In this document: positions 36,062 to 47,753 of the stretch, piece after piece
How the letters are laid out: the number at the start of each line of letters is the position of its first letter
Position numbering within the stretch: position 1 is the stretch's first letter
Origin: Bradyrhizobium sp. NAS80.1
GTDB taxonomy: Bacteria > Pseudomonadota > Alphaproteobacteria > Rhizobiales > Xanthobacteraceae
Assembly (NCBI RefSeq): GCF_001908205.1
Contig: NZ_LGHL01000059.1
Location: 1-49,433, forward strand
Length of the DNA: 49,433 bases
Reading direction: 5' to 3'
Notes under the pieces: generated by a model
Seen by the model: only the letters and a program-made list of their open reading frames with translations
The model's database searches: none
What the model was told of the DNA's origin: nothing
Position numbers and translations under genes: made by a program

Positions 36062-37287
36062 AAGTTGAGCCACCTCAACACACCCCTGCCCGCCGCGGCG
36101 CCGGTCGCAAACGAGGCCTGGAGCAGGTAGCCGCCGGTCGGCGCCTCCCAGTCCAGCATCTCGCCCGCGGCGAACACGCCAGGCAGTTTGCGGATCATGA
36201 AGTCAGCGTCGGTCTCATCGAACGAAACGCCGCCGGCGCTCGATATTGCGCGCGCGATGGGAGCTGTGCCGGCGAGCTTGATCGGAACAGCGTTGATGAG
36301 CTCCGCCAACTGCGCCGGCGGCATCGCCGACAACGATTGCCCCGCACCGATCCTGGCTTCCTGCAACAAGCCGACGGCCACTGGCGCAAGCTGCGCGGCC
36401 TTGCGCAGGAAGTTCGAGAACGACTGCTTTCCGCGCGATGCCGACAGCCGCCTGACCAGCTCGGCGCGACCGACATCGGGGCGCAAGGCGAGGTGCAGGA
36501 CCGCCTCGCCCTTCGCGGCAATCGCCTCGCGCAGTTCGGCCGAGAGCGCATAGATCGCCCCGCCCTCGATGCCCGCCTGCGTGACGATGGCCTCGCCGCG
36601 CAGGCTGTGCGGGCCAAAGGTCAGCGCGATCCCCTTGAGCGGCTGGCCTTCAAAGCGCGCGCGGAAGACATCCGACCAGGCGACGGTGAAGCCGCAATTC
36701 GCGGGCCGTAGCGGCGCGATCGAAACGCCCTTGTCAGCCAGAATGGTCGTCCAGCCGCCGTCGGAGCCCAGGCGAGGCCAGCTTGCGCCGCCGAGCGCCA
36801 GCACGGTGGCGTCGGCCGCGATGGCAGGCGCGCCGCCGCGTGTTTGAAACTGTAGCCGCCCCTCTTCATCCCAGCCGGTCCAGCGATGACGAAACGCGAA
36901 CCGCACGCCGGCGGCATCGAGCCGCCGCAGCCAGGCACGCAGCAACGGCGAGGCCTTGAATGCCTTCGGAAACACCCGTCCGCTGGAGCCGATGAAGGTC
37001 GGCTCGCCCAGCGCCTCGCTCCACGCGCGCAAAGCGTCCGGCGAAAACGCGGCGATCGCCGCTTGCAGCTTTGGTGCCGCCCCGCGATAGCGCGCCATGA
37101 AGTGCGGCAGCGGCTCGCTGTGGGTGAGATTGAGTCCGCCCCGGCCGGCCATCAGGAATTTTCGGCCGGCGGACGGCATCGCGTCGTACACGGTGACACG
37201 GGCGCCGCCCCGTGCCAGCACCTCCGCCGCCATGAGCCCGGCGGGACCGGCGCCAATGACGGCGACATGGTTTTCCGTTGTGGTCAT
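36058..37287 (-). CDS. HI0933-like flavoprotein (TIGR03862-type oxidoreductase)
   Basis: The 409-residue protein begins with a dinucleotide-binding motif VIGAGPAGLMAAEVLARGG (residues 10-28), continues with GRGGLNLTHSE, which is characteristic of this flavoprotein family, and ends with the FAD-binding GVFAAGEMLDWEAPTGGYLLQ. The reaction is unknown. It is probably cytoplasmic. Its stop codon lies in a repeat. The gene stands between two repeat elements and is not obviously linked to neighbours. Confidence 0.88.
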   Translation of the reverse strand: MTTTENHVAVIGAGPAGLMAAEVLARGGARVTVYDAMPSAGRKFLMAGRGGLNLTHSEPLPHFMARYRGAAPKLQAAIAAFSPDALRAWSEALGEPTFIGSSGRVFPKAFKASPLLRAWLRRLDAAGVRFAFRHRWTGWDEEGRLQFQTRGGAPAIAADATVLALGGASWPRLGSDGGWTTILADKGVSIAPLRPANCGFTVAWSDVFRARFEGQPLKGIALTFGPHSLRGEAIVTQAGIEGGAIYALSAELREAIAAKGEAVLHLALRPDVGRAELVRRLSASRGKQSFSNFLRKAAQLAPVAVGLLQEARIGAGQSLSAMPPAQLAELINAVPIKLAGTAPIARAISSAGGVSFDETDADFMIRKLPGVFAAGEMLDWEAPTGGYLLQASFATGAAAGRGVLRWLNL

Positions 37288-37328
37288 GGCGGGAGTTTAG
37301 GCCAGATTCTCACGCCAGAAAGAGGCCT

Positions 37329-37436
37329 GTCATTCCGGGGCGCGCCCGCTTGGGCGCGAGCCCGGAATCCATTGGGCGGCGGATTCTGTGGCACGATGGA
37401 TTCCGGGCTCGATGCTGCGCATCGCCCCGGAATGAC
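37329..37436. repeat. Dispersed palindromic repeat, GTCATTCCGG family
   Basis: 108 bases from GTCATTCCGGGGCG to CCCCGGAATGAC with inner GGAATCCAT/ATGGATTCC. It lies between the stop of the SDR gene and the start of the flavoprotein. Confidence 0.85.
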
Positions 37437-37443
37437 GGCGCGA

Positions 37444-38361
37444 TTAGAGCTTGATGCCCGCCCTCGCCGCGGCCTGCGCCACATATTTCTGCGTCTGCTC
37501 GAACGCGCCCTGCAACGCCCTGGCCTTCGACATGTCGCTGATCTCGGCGAAATGCGCGGCGACCGCGTCCGGCGTCCACTCGGACTCCGGCAGGTTGATG
37601 CCCTCGCTCTCCAAAATCTTGATCACCGCGAAGGAGCCGGCACCTGCGCCCATGATGGTGCGGGTCGGCGCGTCCTCGCTCAGCATGTATTCGACCGCGG
37701 GCGTGATCGCGTTCGGCTTCATCAGCTGCAGCGCCTGCGGCGGCAGCAGCTCTTCCGTCATGCGGGTCGCCGCCGTCGGCGAGATGATGTTGACGCGGAT
37801 GTTGTTCTTGCGGCCTTCCTCGGCGAGCACGTTCATCAGGCCGACCATGCCGGACTTCGCCGCGCCGTAATTGGCCTGGCCAAAATTGCCGTAGAGGCCG
37901 GAGGACGACGTCGTCAGCACGATGCGGCCGTAGTTGCGGTCACGCATGCCGGCCCAGGCCGCCTTGCAGCAATAGAAGGTGCCGACGAGGTGCACGTCGA
38001 GCACCTTCTGGAAATCGGCGGCTTCCATCTTGCCGAACGACTTGTCGCGCAGGATGCCGGCATTGGCGCACATCAGGTCGACGCTGCCCCATTCCTTGGT
38101 GGCGCGCTCGACCATGGCGGTGACCTGCTCGAAATTCGAGACATCGGCGCCATCGGCCATCGCGGTGCCGCCAGCCTTGCGAATCTCCTCGACCACGGCT
38201 TCTGCCGGCGACAGCGAGCCGCCGGTGCCGTCGCGCGCGCCGCCGAAATCGTTGACGACGACCTTGGCGCCGCGGCTCGCCAATCCCAGCGCATGCGCGC
38301 GCCCCAGACCATTGCCCGCGCCGGTGACGATGGCGACGCGTCCGTCGAACCTGATTGCCAT
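37444..38361 (-). CDS. SDR-family oxidoreductase (MFE-type 3-hydroxyacyl-CoA dehydrogenase-like)
   Basis: The 305-residue SDR has TGAGNGLGRAHALGLASRGAKVVVNDFGGARDG, the hallmark of the dehydrogenase unit of peroxisomal multifunctional enzymes, and NAGIL. The catalytic motif is YGAAKSGMVGLMN with a Ser before it (TTSSSG). These enzymes oxidise 3-hydroxyacyl-CoA. ATG 38361 is clear; the longer frame upstream runs through a repeat. It follows the MaoC-like gene, which supplies a hydratase of matching chemistry, so the two resemble a split multifunctional enzyme. Confidence 0.9.
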   Translation of the reverse strand: MAIRFDGRVAIVTGAGNGLGRAHALGLASRGAKVVVNDFGGARDGTGGSLSPAEAVVEEIRKAGGTAMADGADVSNFEQVTAMVERATKEWGSVDLMCANAGILRDKSFGKMEAADFQKVLDVHLVGTFYCCKAAWAGMRDRNYGRIVLTTSSSGLYGNFGQANYGAAKSGMVGLMNVLAEEGRKNNIRVNIISPTAATRMTEELLPPQALQLMKPNAITPAVEYMLSEDAPTRTIMGAGAGSFAVIKILESEGINLPESEWTPDAVAAHFAEISDMSKARALQGAFEQTQKYVAQAAARAGIKL

Positions 38362-38378
38362 GAGTGCTTCCTTTCTTC

Positions 38379-38565
38379 CTTCGCCCCTTGTGGGAGAAGG
38401 TGGCGTAGGCGGCCTACGGCCGCCGTTCTTAAGAGAACGCCGACGCGTAGCGTCGGCTACGGCGCCGGATGAGGGGTATCTCGCGGCAGCCGAGATCGTG
38501 GAGAGAGACCCCTCACCCGGCTTCGCGTTCCGCGAAGCCACCCTCTCCCACAGGGGGAGAGGGTA
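38379..38565. repeat. Long inverted repeat CCTTCGCCCCTTGTGGGAGA
   Basis: The ends CCTTCGCCCCTTGTGGGAGAAGGTGGC and GCCACCCTCTCCCACAGGGGG pair, enclosing further inverted pieces (GGCGTAGGCGGCCTACGGCCGCC and TACGGCGCC). It lies directly upstream of the SDR gene. I recognise the outer sequence as a widespread repeat. Confidence 0.7.
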
Positions 38566-38610
38566 AGAGCGCTCCGCGAGAGATTTGGACAGCTTTTGAG
38601 CAGCGATGGA

Positions 38611-38631
38611 TGGCCGGGTCAAGCCCGGCCA
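38611..38631. repeat. Hairpin repeat TGGCCGGG-TCAAG-CCCGGCCA
   Basis: A perfect 8-base stem around TCAAG, of a type very common between Bradyrhizobium genes. It sits just beyond the 3' end of the MaoC gene and may help to end its transcript; no T-run follows. Confidence 0.6.
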
Positions 38632-38643
38632 TGACGCCCCGAC

Positions 38644-39120
38644 TTAAGCGAAATAGATCAGGCCGAGCCACTCCGCGACCAGCGCTGGCTTGTCCTCGCC
38701 TTCGATCTCCACCGTCACATTGGTGCGGGACTGCAGCTCATTCGGCTTGCGCAGTTTGGCTTCCGCCAGCACGAAACGGCCGCGGACGCGCTTGCCCGAG
38801 CGCACCGGCGAGATGAAGCGCAGCTTGTCGAAACCATAATTGACACCCATCGTGGCGCCGGCAATCGCGGGCATCACCTCGTAGGACATGATCGACAGCA
38901 GCGACATCGTCAGGAATCCGTGCGCGATGGTGGTGCCGAAGGCGGTCTCCTTCGCACGCTCGGGGTCGACGTGGATGAACTGGTGATCCTCGATCACGTC
39001 GGCATAGGTGTCGATGCGGGGCTGATCGATCAGGTGCCACGACGATACGCCAATCTCCTTGCCGACCATGGCCTGATAGGCCTCTAGCGTAATCGGCGGC
39101 TTCTTCCAGACTTCGTTCAT
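38644..39120 (-). CDS. MaoC-family dehydratase
   Basis: The 158-residue single hotdog protein shows the (R)-specific enoyl-CoA hydratase-like motif: ADVIEDHQFIHVDPERAKETAFGTTIAHGFLTMS, with Asp, His and the conserved AHG. It fits the R-hydratase/MaoC dehydratase family acting on enoyl-CoA. It is followed by the SDR (dehydrogenase) gene, so the pair could hydrate and oxidise the same acyl chain. A repeat (39138) separates it from the acyl-CoA synthetase gene. Confidence 0.9.
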   Translation of the reverse strand: MNEVWKKPPITLEAYQAMVGKEIGVSSWHLIDQPRIDTYADVIEDHQFIHVDPERAKETAFGTTIAHGFLTMSLLSIMSYEVMPAIAGATMGVNYGFDKLRFISPVRSGKRVRGRFVLAEAKLRKPNELQSRTNVTVEIEGEDKPALVAEWLGLIYFA

Positions 39121-39137
39121 TGATAACTCCTAGTGCC

Positions 39138-39261
39138 GTCATTCCGGGGCGATGCGCAGCATCGAACTATGATGCGCAATTGCGCATCTGAGAATCCATC
39201 GCACCGCGGTGTGTGCTGCGCAATGGATTCCGGGCTCGCGCTCCGCGCGCCCCGGAATGAC
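39138..39261. repeat. Dispersed palindromic repeat, GTCATTCC family (long form)
   Basis: Carries the same GCGCAATTGCGC insert as the copy at 26873-26999. It lies between the MaoC gene start and the stop of the acyl-CoA synthetase gene. Confidence 0.85.
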
Positions 39262-39274
39262 GAGCGTACTTTGA

Positions 39275-40990
<1,716 letters not shown>

Positions 40991-41161
40991 GGTCCGAGCC
41001 CGTCGAATTGAGCTTCGAGCGTAGCGCGGATGGAGGGCAAAGCGCAAACCGGGACCCGGCTACGCAATTGGCAGAAGCTGTCCCGGATTTCGCGCAGCCT
41101 GCCATCGGGCGGCGCTTCGCGCCGACCCGTCGGCTCCATCCGGGCTGCGAGCAAAGCCCCG

Positions 41162-42049
41162 CTATTTTCCAGCGAGGCTGCGAACGTGCTTGATGATTCC
41201 GGAAAAATCCACCCCGCCCTGGCCGGCTGCGTCGAAGGACTGATAGATCTCCTGCGCATGCTTGCCGAGCGGCGTTGCCGCGCCAGCGGCCTTCGCGGCA
41301 TCCTGCGCCAGCGTCAGATCCTTCACCATCAGTGCCGAGGCGAAGCCCGGCTTGTAGTCGTTGTTGGCCGGCGAGGTCGGCACCGGGCCCGGAACCGGGC
41401 AATATGTGGTCAGCGACCAGCACTGGCCCGACGAGGTCGAGGCCACGTCGAACAGCGCCTGGTGCGAGAGACCGAGCTTCTCGCCGAGCGCAAACGCCTC
41501 GCTGACTGCAATCATGGAAATGCCGAGGATCATGTTGTTGCAGATCTTCGCCGCCTGGCCTGCGCCCGCGCCGCCGCAATGCACGATCTTCTTGCCCATC
41601 TTCTCAAGCACGGGCTTTGCCGCCGCAAACGCGTTCTCTTCGCCGCCGCACATGAAGGTGAGCGTCGCGCCCTTGGCACCGCCGGTGCCGCCGGAGACCG
41701 GCGCGTCGACCGAGAGCACGCCGTGCTTGGCGGCCAGCGCATGCGCCTGCCGCGCGCTCTCGACGTCAATGGTGGAAGAGTCGATGATCAGCGCGCCCTT
41801 GGTCATGGCGGGAACGATCTCGTTCCAGACGCCGAGCACGTGCTTGCCGGCCGGCAGCATGGTGACGACGACATCGGCGCCCTTCACTGAGCCCGATGCG
41901 CTGTCGGCAATGCTGGCGCCATCGGCCTTGGCCTGATTGCGGGAGGCTTCGACGAGATCGAACGCCACCACCTTATGGCCGGCCTTGACCAGGTTGGCGG
42001 CCATCGGGCCGCCCATGTTGCCGAGACCGATGAATGCGATCGTGGCCAT
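41162..42049 (-). CDS. mmsB: 3-hydroxyisobutyrate dehydrogenase
   Basis: The enzyme oxidises 3-hydroxyisobutyrate to methylmalonate semialdehyde with NAD in valine degradation. The protein of about 295 residues opens with the Rossmann motif FIGLGNMGGPMAANL and carries DAPVSGGTGGA (substrate loop) and GAGQAAKICNN with the catalytic Lys. Two ATGs lie six bases apart; the inner (42049) has better spacing to the GGAGG box. It is the fourth gene of the mmsA cluster. Confidence 0.93.
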   Translation of the reverse strand: MATIAFIGLGNMGGPMAANLVKAGHKVVAFDLVEASRNQAKADGASIADSASGSVKGADVVVTMLPAGKHVLGVWNEIVPAMTKGALIIDSSTIDVESARQAHALAAKHGVLSVDAPVSGGTGGAKGATLTFMCGGEENAFAAAKPVLEKMGKKIVHCGGAGAGQAAKICNNMILGISMIAVSEAFALGEKLGLSHQALFDVASTSSGQCWSLTTYCPVPGPVPTSPANNDYKPGFASALMVKDLTLAQDAAKAAGAATPLGKHAQEIYQSFDAAGQGGVDFSGIIKHVRSLAGK

Positions 42050-42074
42050 CTTCATTTCCTCCGCTGTAGCGTTG

Positions 42075-43142
42075 TTAGTTGAACTTCAGCTCGTCAGCGC
42101 CGATCTCGGCGAGATACGGCGCCAGCATCTGCGGCGTGACATCCTCGATGCGTGGCGGCGACCAGGTCGGATTGCGGTCCTTGTCGATGACGGCGGCGCG
42201 CACGCCCTCGCGGAAATCGTCGCTGCGGAAGACTTCCAGCGCGGCACGATACTCGCGCACCAGGCACTCCTCCAGGCTCGACGCGGTGCGCGCGAGCCGC
42301 AAAAGCTTCAGTGTCACCACCATGCCGCGTGGCGACTTCTCATTGAGCGTCTTCAACGTGCCTAGCGCAAACTCGGAGCCGTCGCGCTTGAGCGCGGCGA
42401 AGATGTCTTCCATCCGGTCAAAGCCGAACAGTGCGTCGATTATCGGCTCTTTCGCGGCGACCGGCCCAGCGGTCTCACCGGTCGCAAAACCGTTGATGAG
42501 CTTGCTGACGTCGGCTGCGGTTACGCCCGGACGAACCTTGGTCAATGCCTCGCGCAGCTCCGGCCATTTGGCGGCCGGCACAACGGCGTCAGCGAATTTC
42601 GCGTGGATCGCGTCGGGGCCGTTCATGATCTGGCCGGTCAGCCCGAAATAGGTGCCGATCTCGCCGGGCGAGCGCGACAACAGCCAGGTGCCGCCGACAT
42701 CGGGGAAGAAGCCGAGCCCGACCTCGGGCATTGCGAGCTTGGTGCGATCGGTGACGACGCGATGGCTGGCATGGCCTGATAGCCCGACGCCGCCGCCCAT
42801 CACGAGGCCGTCCATGAATGCGACATAGGGCTTCGGATACTTCGCGATCCGCGCATTCATGATGTATTCCTGGCGCCAGAACCGCGCGCCGAGATCGCCG
42901 CCCTCGCGCGAGCTCTCCCAGAGGCCGCGGATGTCGCCGCCGGCACAGAGCCCCCGCTCGCCGGCGCCCTCCAGCACGATCACGGCGACGTCGGGATCGG
43001 TTTCGAACCGGTCCAGCGCCGCGTCGATACCGATGGACATCTCCAACGTCATGGCGTTGATCGCCTTGGGACGGTTGAGGCGGATCACGCCCGCCGCACC
43101 CTCGCGGCGAACGATGAGATCGCCCTCCTCCACTACATTCAT
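42075..43142 (-). CDS. 3-hydroxyisobutyryl-CoA hydrolase (enoyl-CoA hydratase/isomerase family)
   Basis: The 355-residue protein hydrolyses 3-hydroxyisobutyryl-CoA to the free acid in valine degradation. It is a crotonase with the oxyanion region GLCAGGDIRGLW and MDGLVMGGGVGLSGHASHRV, and the family's AMPEVGLGFFPDVGGTWLLSR followed by GLTG, which marks HIBCH-type members. Its start overlaps the stop of the acyl-CoA dehydrogenase gene by four bases (ATGA), a sign of translational coupling. Confidence 0.93.
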   Translation of the reverse strand: MNVVEEGDLIVRREGAAGVIRLNRPKAINAMTLEMSIGIDAALDRFETDPDVAVIVLEGAGERGLCAGGDIRGLWESSREGGDLGARFWRQEYIMNARIAKYPKPYVAFMDGLVMGGGVGLSGHASHRVVTDRTKLAMPEVGLGFFPDVGGTWLLSRSPGEIGTYFGLTGQIMNGPDAIHAKFADAVVPAAKWPELREALTKVRPGVTAADVSKLINGFATGETAGPVAAKEPIIDALFGFDRMEDIFAALKRDGSEFALGTLKTLNEKSPRGMVVTLKLLRLARTASSLEECLVREYRAALEVFRSDDFREGVRAAVIDKDRNPTWSPPRIEDVTPQMLAPYLAEIGADELKFN

Positions 43143-44284
43143 CGCGCGCCCTCGATCAGTTTGCGGGCCACGATGAGCCGCATGATTTCATTGGTGCCTT
43201 CGAGGATCTGGTGCACGCGCAAATCGCGCACAATCTTCTCGATGCCGTATTCGCTGAGGTAGCCGTAGCCGCCGTGAAGCTGCAGCGCATGATTGGCAAC
43301 CTCGAAGCCGACATCGGTGCCGAAGCGTTTTGCCATCGCGCACAGCATGGTGGCGTCAGGGTCTTTCCGGTCGAGCGCAGCAGCCGCCCGCCACAAGAAG
43401 GTGCGCGCGGCCTCGAGCTCGATCGCCATGTCGGCAAGGCGGAACTGCAGCGCCTGGAATTCGTCGAGGCGTTTGCCGAAGGCCTTGCGCTCCTTCATGT
43501 AGGCGCGCGCCTTGTCGAGCGCGGTCTGTGCGCCGCCGAGCGAGCAAGCCGTGATGTTGAGGCGGCCACCGTCGAGACCGGCCATCGCGATCTTGAAGCC
43601 GACGCCCTCCTCGCTCAGCCGGTTGGCAACCGGCACGCGGGCGTTCTCGAAGATCACAGCGCGGGTCGGCTGTGCATTCCAGCCCATCTTGCGCTCATTG
43701 GCGCCGAAGGACACGCCAGGCGTCTTGCCGTCGATCACGAGCGTCGAAATGCCGCCGGGGCCGTCGCCGCCGGTCCGCACCATTGCGACCAGGAGATCAG
43801 TTCCGCCGGCGCCCGAGATGAACTGCTTCTGGCCGTTGAGAATGTAATGATCACCATCGCGCACCGCGTGGGTGCGCAGTGCTGCCGCATCGGAGCCGGC
43901 GCCCGGCTCGGTCAGGCAGTAGCTCGCGATCAGCTCCATCGAGCAGAGTTTTGGCAGCCATTTGTGGCGCTGGGTGTCGCTGCCGAAGGCATCGATCATC
44001 CAGGACGCCATGTTGTGGATGGAGATGAAGGCCGAGGTGGTCGGGCAACCCGTCGCCAGCGCCTCGAAGATCAGCGCCGCGTCGAACCGCGTCATCGCGG
44101 AGCCACCGACATCGTCGCGGATGTAGATGCCGCCCATGCCGAGCGCGGCGGCCTCGCGCATCACATCGACGGGGAAATGCTTCTCCTCGTCCCAGCGCAG
44201 CGCGTGCGGCGCGATCTTCTCCGCCGCAAACGCCAACGCCATGTCGCGAACCGCGATCTGGTCCTCGTTCAGAGCGAACTGCAT
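43139..44284 (-). CDS. Isobutyryl-CoA dehydrogenase (acyl-CoA dehydrogenase family)
   Basis: The 381-residue FAD enzyme has the usual three-domain layout: MQFALNEDQIAVRDMALAFAAEKIAP at the start, then YCLTEPGAGSDAAALRTHA and GQKQFISGAG. The C-terminal HGGYGYLSEYGIEKIVRDLRVHQILEGTNEIMR carries the catalytic Glu in ILEGTNE. It makes methacrylyl-CoA from isobutyryl-CoA. Its context (mmsA upstream, HIBCH and mmsB downstream) supports the branched-chain assignment. It is overlapped by the next gene. Confidence 0.93.
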   Translation of the reverse strand: MQFALNEDQIAVRDMALAFAAEKIAPHALRWDEEKHFPVDVMREAAALGMGGIYIRDDVGGSAMTRFDAALIFEALATGCPTTSAFISIHNMASWMIDAFGSDTQRHKWLPKLCSMELIASYCLTEPGAGSDAAALRTHAVRDGDHYILNGQKQFISGAGGTDLLVAMVRTGGDGPGGISTLVIDGKTPGVSFGANERKMGWNAQPTRAVIFENARVPVANRLSEEGVGFKIAMAGLDGGRLNITACSLGGAQTALDKARAYMKERKAFGKRLDEFQALQFRLADMAIELEAARTFLWRAAAALDRKDPDATMLCAMAKRFGTDVGFEVANHALQLHGGYGYLSEYGIEKIVRDLRVHQILEGTNEIMRLIVARKLIEGAR

Positions 44285-44312
44285 CGTTGCCGCTTACCCT
44301 TCTTGCCCCGCC

Positions 44313-44429
44313 GTCATTGCGAGCCACCGGGTCCGCGCGAAGCGCGGCCCGATGACAGGCTCCGCGAAGCAATCCAGACCGTCTCCGCGAAAGACTGGAT
44401 TGCTTCGTCGCTACGCTCCTCGCAATGAC
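44313..44429. repeat. Palindromic repeat, GTCATTGCGAG family
   Basis: Outer arms GTCATTGCGAG and CTCGCAATGAC, inner GAAGCAATCCAG/CTGGATTGCTTC. It is the only copy in the window of a type I recognise as widespread. It lies between mmsA and the acyl-CoA dehydrogenase, where it could attenuate the downstream genes. Confidence 0.8.
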
Positions 44430-44445
44430 GGGTTGGGCGACAGCC

Positions 44446-45942
<1,497 letters not shown>

Positions 45943-45973
45943 GAAGTCCTCCCACGAAACAGGTTAGATCACT

Positions 45974-46002
45974 TTGACAAATCCTATTGACCTGCATTTT
46001 AT
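45974..46002 (+). promoter_or_regulatory. Promoter of the LysR gene
   Basis: TTGACA (45974-45979) and TTTTAT (45997-46002) are 17 bases apart. The inverted repeat AATCCTAT/ATAGGATT lies over the spacer and -10, where bound LysR would control its own gene and the divergent mmsA. Confidence 0.55.
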
Positions 46003-46008
46003 AGGATT
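45980..46008. promoter_or_regulatory. Inverted repeat, presumed LysR site between mmsA and lysR
   Basis: Arms AATCCTAT (45980-45987) and ATAGGATT (46001-46008) match perfectly around 13 bases. The spacing and position fit a LysR-type recognition element. Confidence 0.6.
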
Positions 46009-46042
46009 CAAGTCTGAGATATTGCACCATAGATGTGCGAAA

Positions 46043-46951
46043 ATGCTGGATCAAGGTAGCATCGACTGGGACGACTTTCGCTTCGTGCTGGCCATCGTGC
46101 GGGGCGGCTCGGTATCGGCTGCGGCAAAACAGCTCGGTGTCGACCATGCGACCGTGATCCGCCGCGTTGACCGGCTGGAGAAGCATCTCTCTGCAAAGCT
46201 GTTTGACCGGCGCAAGACCGGCTACCTCCTCACCGAGGCCGGCCAGCGCGTCGCCGACAGCGCGGAGGCGATGGAATCGACCATCGTCGCCAACCAGGAG
46301 CAGGTCGGCGGCTCGGTGGCGCGACTTACCGGCACAGTACGGATCGGCGCGCCTGACGGCTTCGGTACCGCCTTCCTGGCGCCGCGGCTGGCCCCCTTCG
46401 CCGACCGCTATCCCGATCTCGATCTGCAACTTGTGGCCACCGCGCGGCTGTTCAGCCTCTCCAAGCGCGAGGCGGATATCGCGATCAGCCTGACCATGCC
46501 GAAGGAAGGCCGCATCGTCGGCCGCAAGCTGCTCGACTACCGCCTCGGGCTCTATGCCGCGCCGGCGTATCTGGATCGCTTCCCGAAGATTGCCTCGCGG
46601 CAGGACCTGCCGCAACATCGCTTCGTCGGTTACATCGAGGAGCTGCTGTTCACGCCGGAGCTCGACTATCTGCCGCAAGTGTCGCCGCGGATTTCCGCGC
46701 GCTTGCGTAGCGCCAATTTGATCGCGCAGCTCAACGCCACACTCGCGGGTTTCGGCATCGCGGTGCTGCCGCACTTCATGGCGAGCGACTACCCGCAGCT
46801 CGTTCCGGTGCTGCCGGAGGAAGTGTCGATCACGCGGACGTTCTGGATGCTAATGCACGCCGACAGCAAGGATCTCGCGCGGATCAGGGCCGTGGCGGAT
46901 TACATCAGCGAGATCGTGGAGCGCGAGCGGGCGCTGTTTGCGGGAAGATGA
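46043..46951 (+). CDS. LysR-family regulator, divergent from mmsA
   Basis: The 302-residue protein has the winged helix SVSAAAKQLGVDHATVIRRVDRLEKHL at its start and a periplasmic-binding-like sensor domain (GTVRIGAPDGFGTAFLAPRL, KREADIAISL, then GYIEELLFTPELDYLP). The N-terminal signature IDWDDFRFVLAIVRGG is shared with the frameshifted LysR at 5808-6703, placing both in one subfamily. ATG 46043 lies after the inverted repeat. It probably activates the valine cluster in response to a pathway intermediate; this is inferred from position. Confidence 0.9.
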   Translation: MLDQGSIDWDDFRFVLAIVRGGSVSAAAKQLGVDHATVIRRVDRLEKHLSAKLFDRRKTGYLLTEAGQRVADSAEAMESTIVANQEQVGGSVARLTGTVRIGAPDGFGTAFLAPRLAPFADRYPDLDLQLVATARLFSLSKREADIAISLTMPKEGRIVGRKLLDYRLGLYAAPAYLDRFPKIASRQDLPQHRFVGYIEELLFTPELDYLPQVSPRISARLRSANLIAQLNATLAGFGIAVLPHFMASDYPQLVPVLPEEVSITRTFWMLMHADSKDLARIRAVADYISEIVERERALFAGR

Positions 46952-46965
46952 ATTCGCAGTTTCTC

Positions 46966-47055
46966 GTAGAGTGGGCAAAGCGAAGCGTGCCCACCACATC
47001 GATCGCAGTCGTGGCCAGATGGTGGGCACGGCGCTGACGCGCCTTTGCCCACCCT
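46966..47055. repeat. Palindromic repeat GTAGAGTGGGCAAAGCG
   Basis: The ends GTAGAGTGGGCAAAGCG and CGCCTTTGCCCACCCTAC pair, with an inner GTGCCCACCA/TGGTGGGCAC. The type resembles the GTAGGATGGGTAGAGC family at 34785 and 35977 but differs in its arms. Confidence 0.75.
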
Positions 47056-47068
47056 ACGGCATCTGGCC

Positions 47069-47689
47069 CTACTGCTTCGGCTTCTTCGTTGCCGCAGGCT
47101 TGGCCGGCTCGCGCCGCGCGCCATCGAGCGCGCTGTCCCTGCCCGCCTTCAGCACCTCATCCGACAGTTCGCTGGAGCCGGCGATGCGCGCCAGCAGCAT
47201 GGTGCCGGCCATCGTGGCCAGCGTCGCGATCGCCTGCTTGCGCGCGGCCTTGCGAGGCAGGTTCGGAATGAAATCGGTCATCATCTCGACCATCTCGTCG
47301 AGCTTGCCGGCAAAGGCCTTTCGCGTCTTCGGGCTCTCGCGGGCGATTTCGGCGCCGAGCGCTGGGATCGAGCAGCCATGACCGGGATTGTCCCGATGCA
47401 ACGCCGAGAGATAGGTCTCGACGATCTGGGTGAGTTGCTTCTCGGGCGCGACCTGGTCCGACTGCTTGCGCCAGTGCTCCATCGAGCGGTCCATGGCATA
47501 GGCAAAGGCCTCGATCACCAGCGCCTCGCGGGAGTCGAAATGCGCGTAGAAGCCGCCATGGGTCAGGCCGGCCTCCTTCATGAGGTCGGCGACGCCGATG
47601 CCGTGGGCACCCTTTTCACGCAGCCGCACCGAGGCCTTCTTCACGATGCGGTCGTGGGTTTCCTGCTTGTGTTCCCGGGAATAGCGCAT
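47069..47689 (-). CDS. TetR-family regulator
   Basis: The 206-residue protein has an N-terminal HTH (GIGVADLMKEAGLTHGGFYAHFDSREAL, about residues 30-58), a family form often linked with fatty-acid or electrophile control. It also has a Cys in GHGCSIPALGAEIA (about residue 105). The last 15 residues are Lys/Pro-rich. It lies downstream of the PaaI-like gene on the same strand. The palindrome between the PaaI and enoyl-CoA hydratase genes is the best candidate for its site. Confidence 0.9.
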   Translation of the reverse strand: MRYSREHKQETHDRIVKKASVRLREKGAHGIGVADLMKEAGLTHGGFYAHFDSREALVIEAFAYAMDRSMEHWRKQSDQVAPEKQLTQIVETYLSALHRDNPGHGCSIPALGAEIARESPKTRKAFAGKLDEMVEMMTDFIPNLPRKAARKQAIATLATMAGTMLLARIAGSSELSDEVLKAGRDSALDGARREPAKPAATKKPKQ

Positions 47690-47753
47690 GCGCGTCTCAT
47701 TGAATGTCGGAGATCATCCTATACCACAGAAACAGCCGGGACGGAGCATTAAT

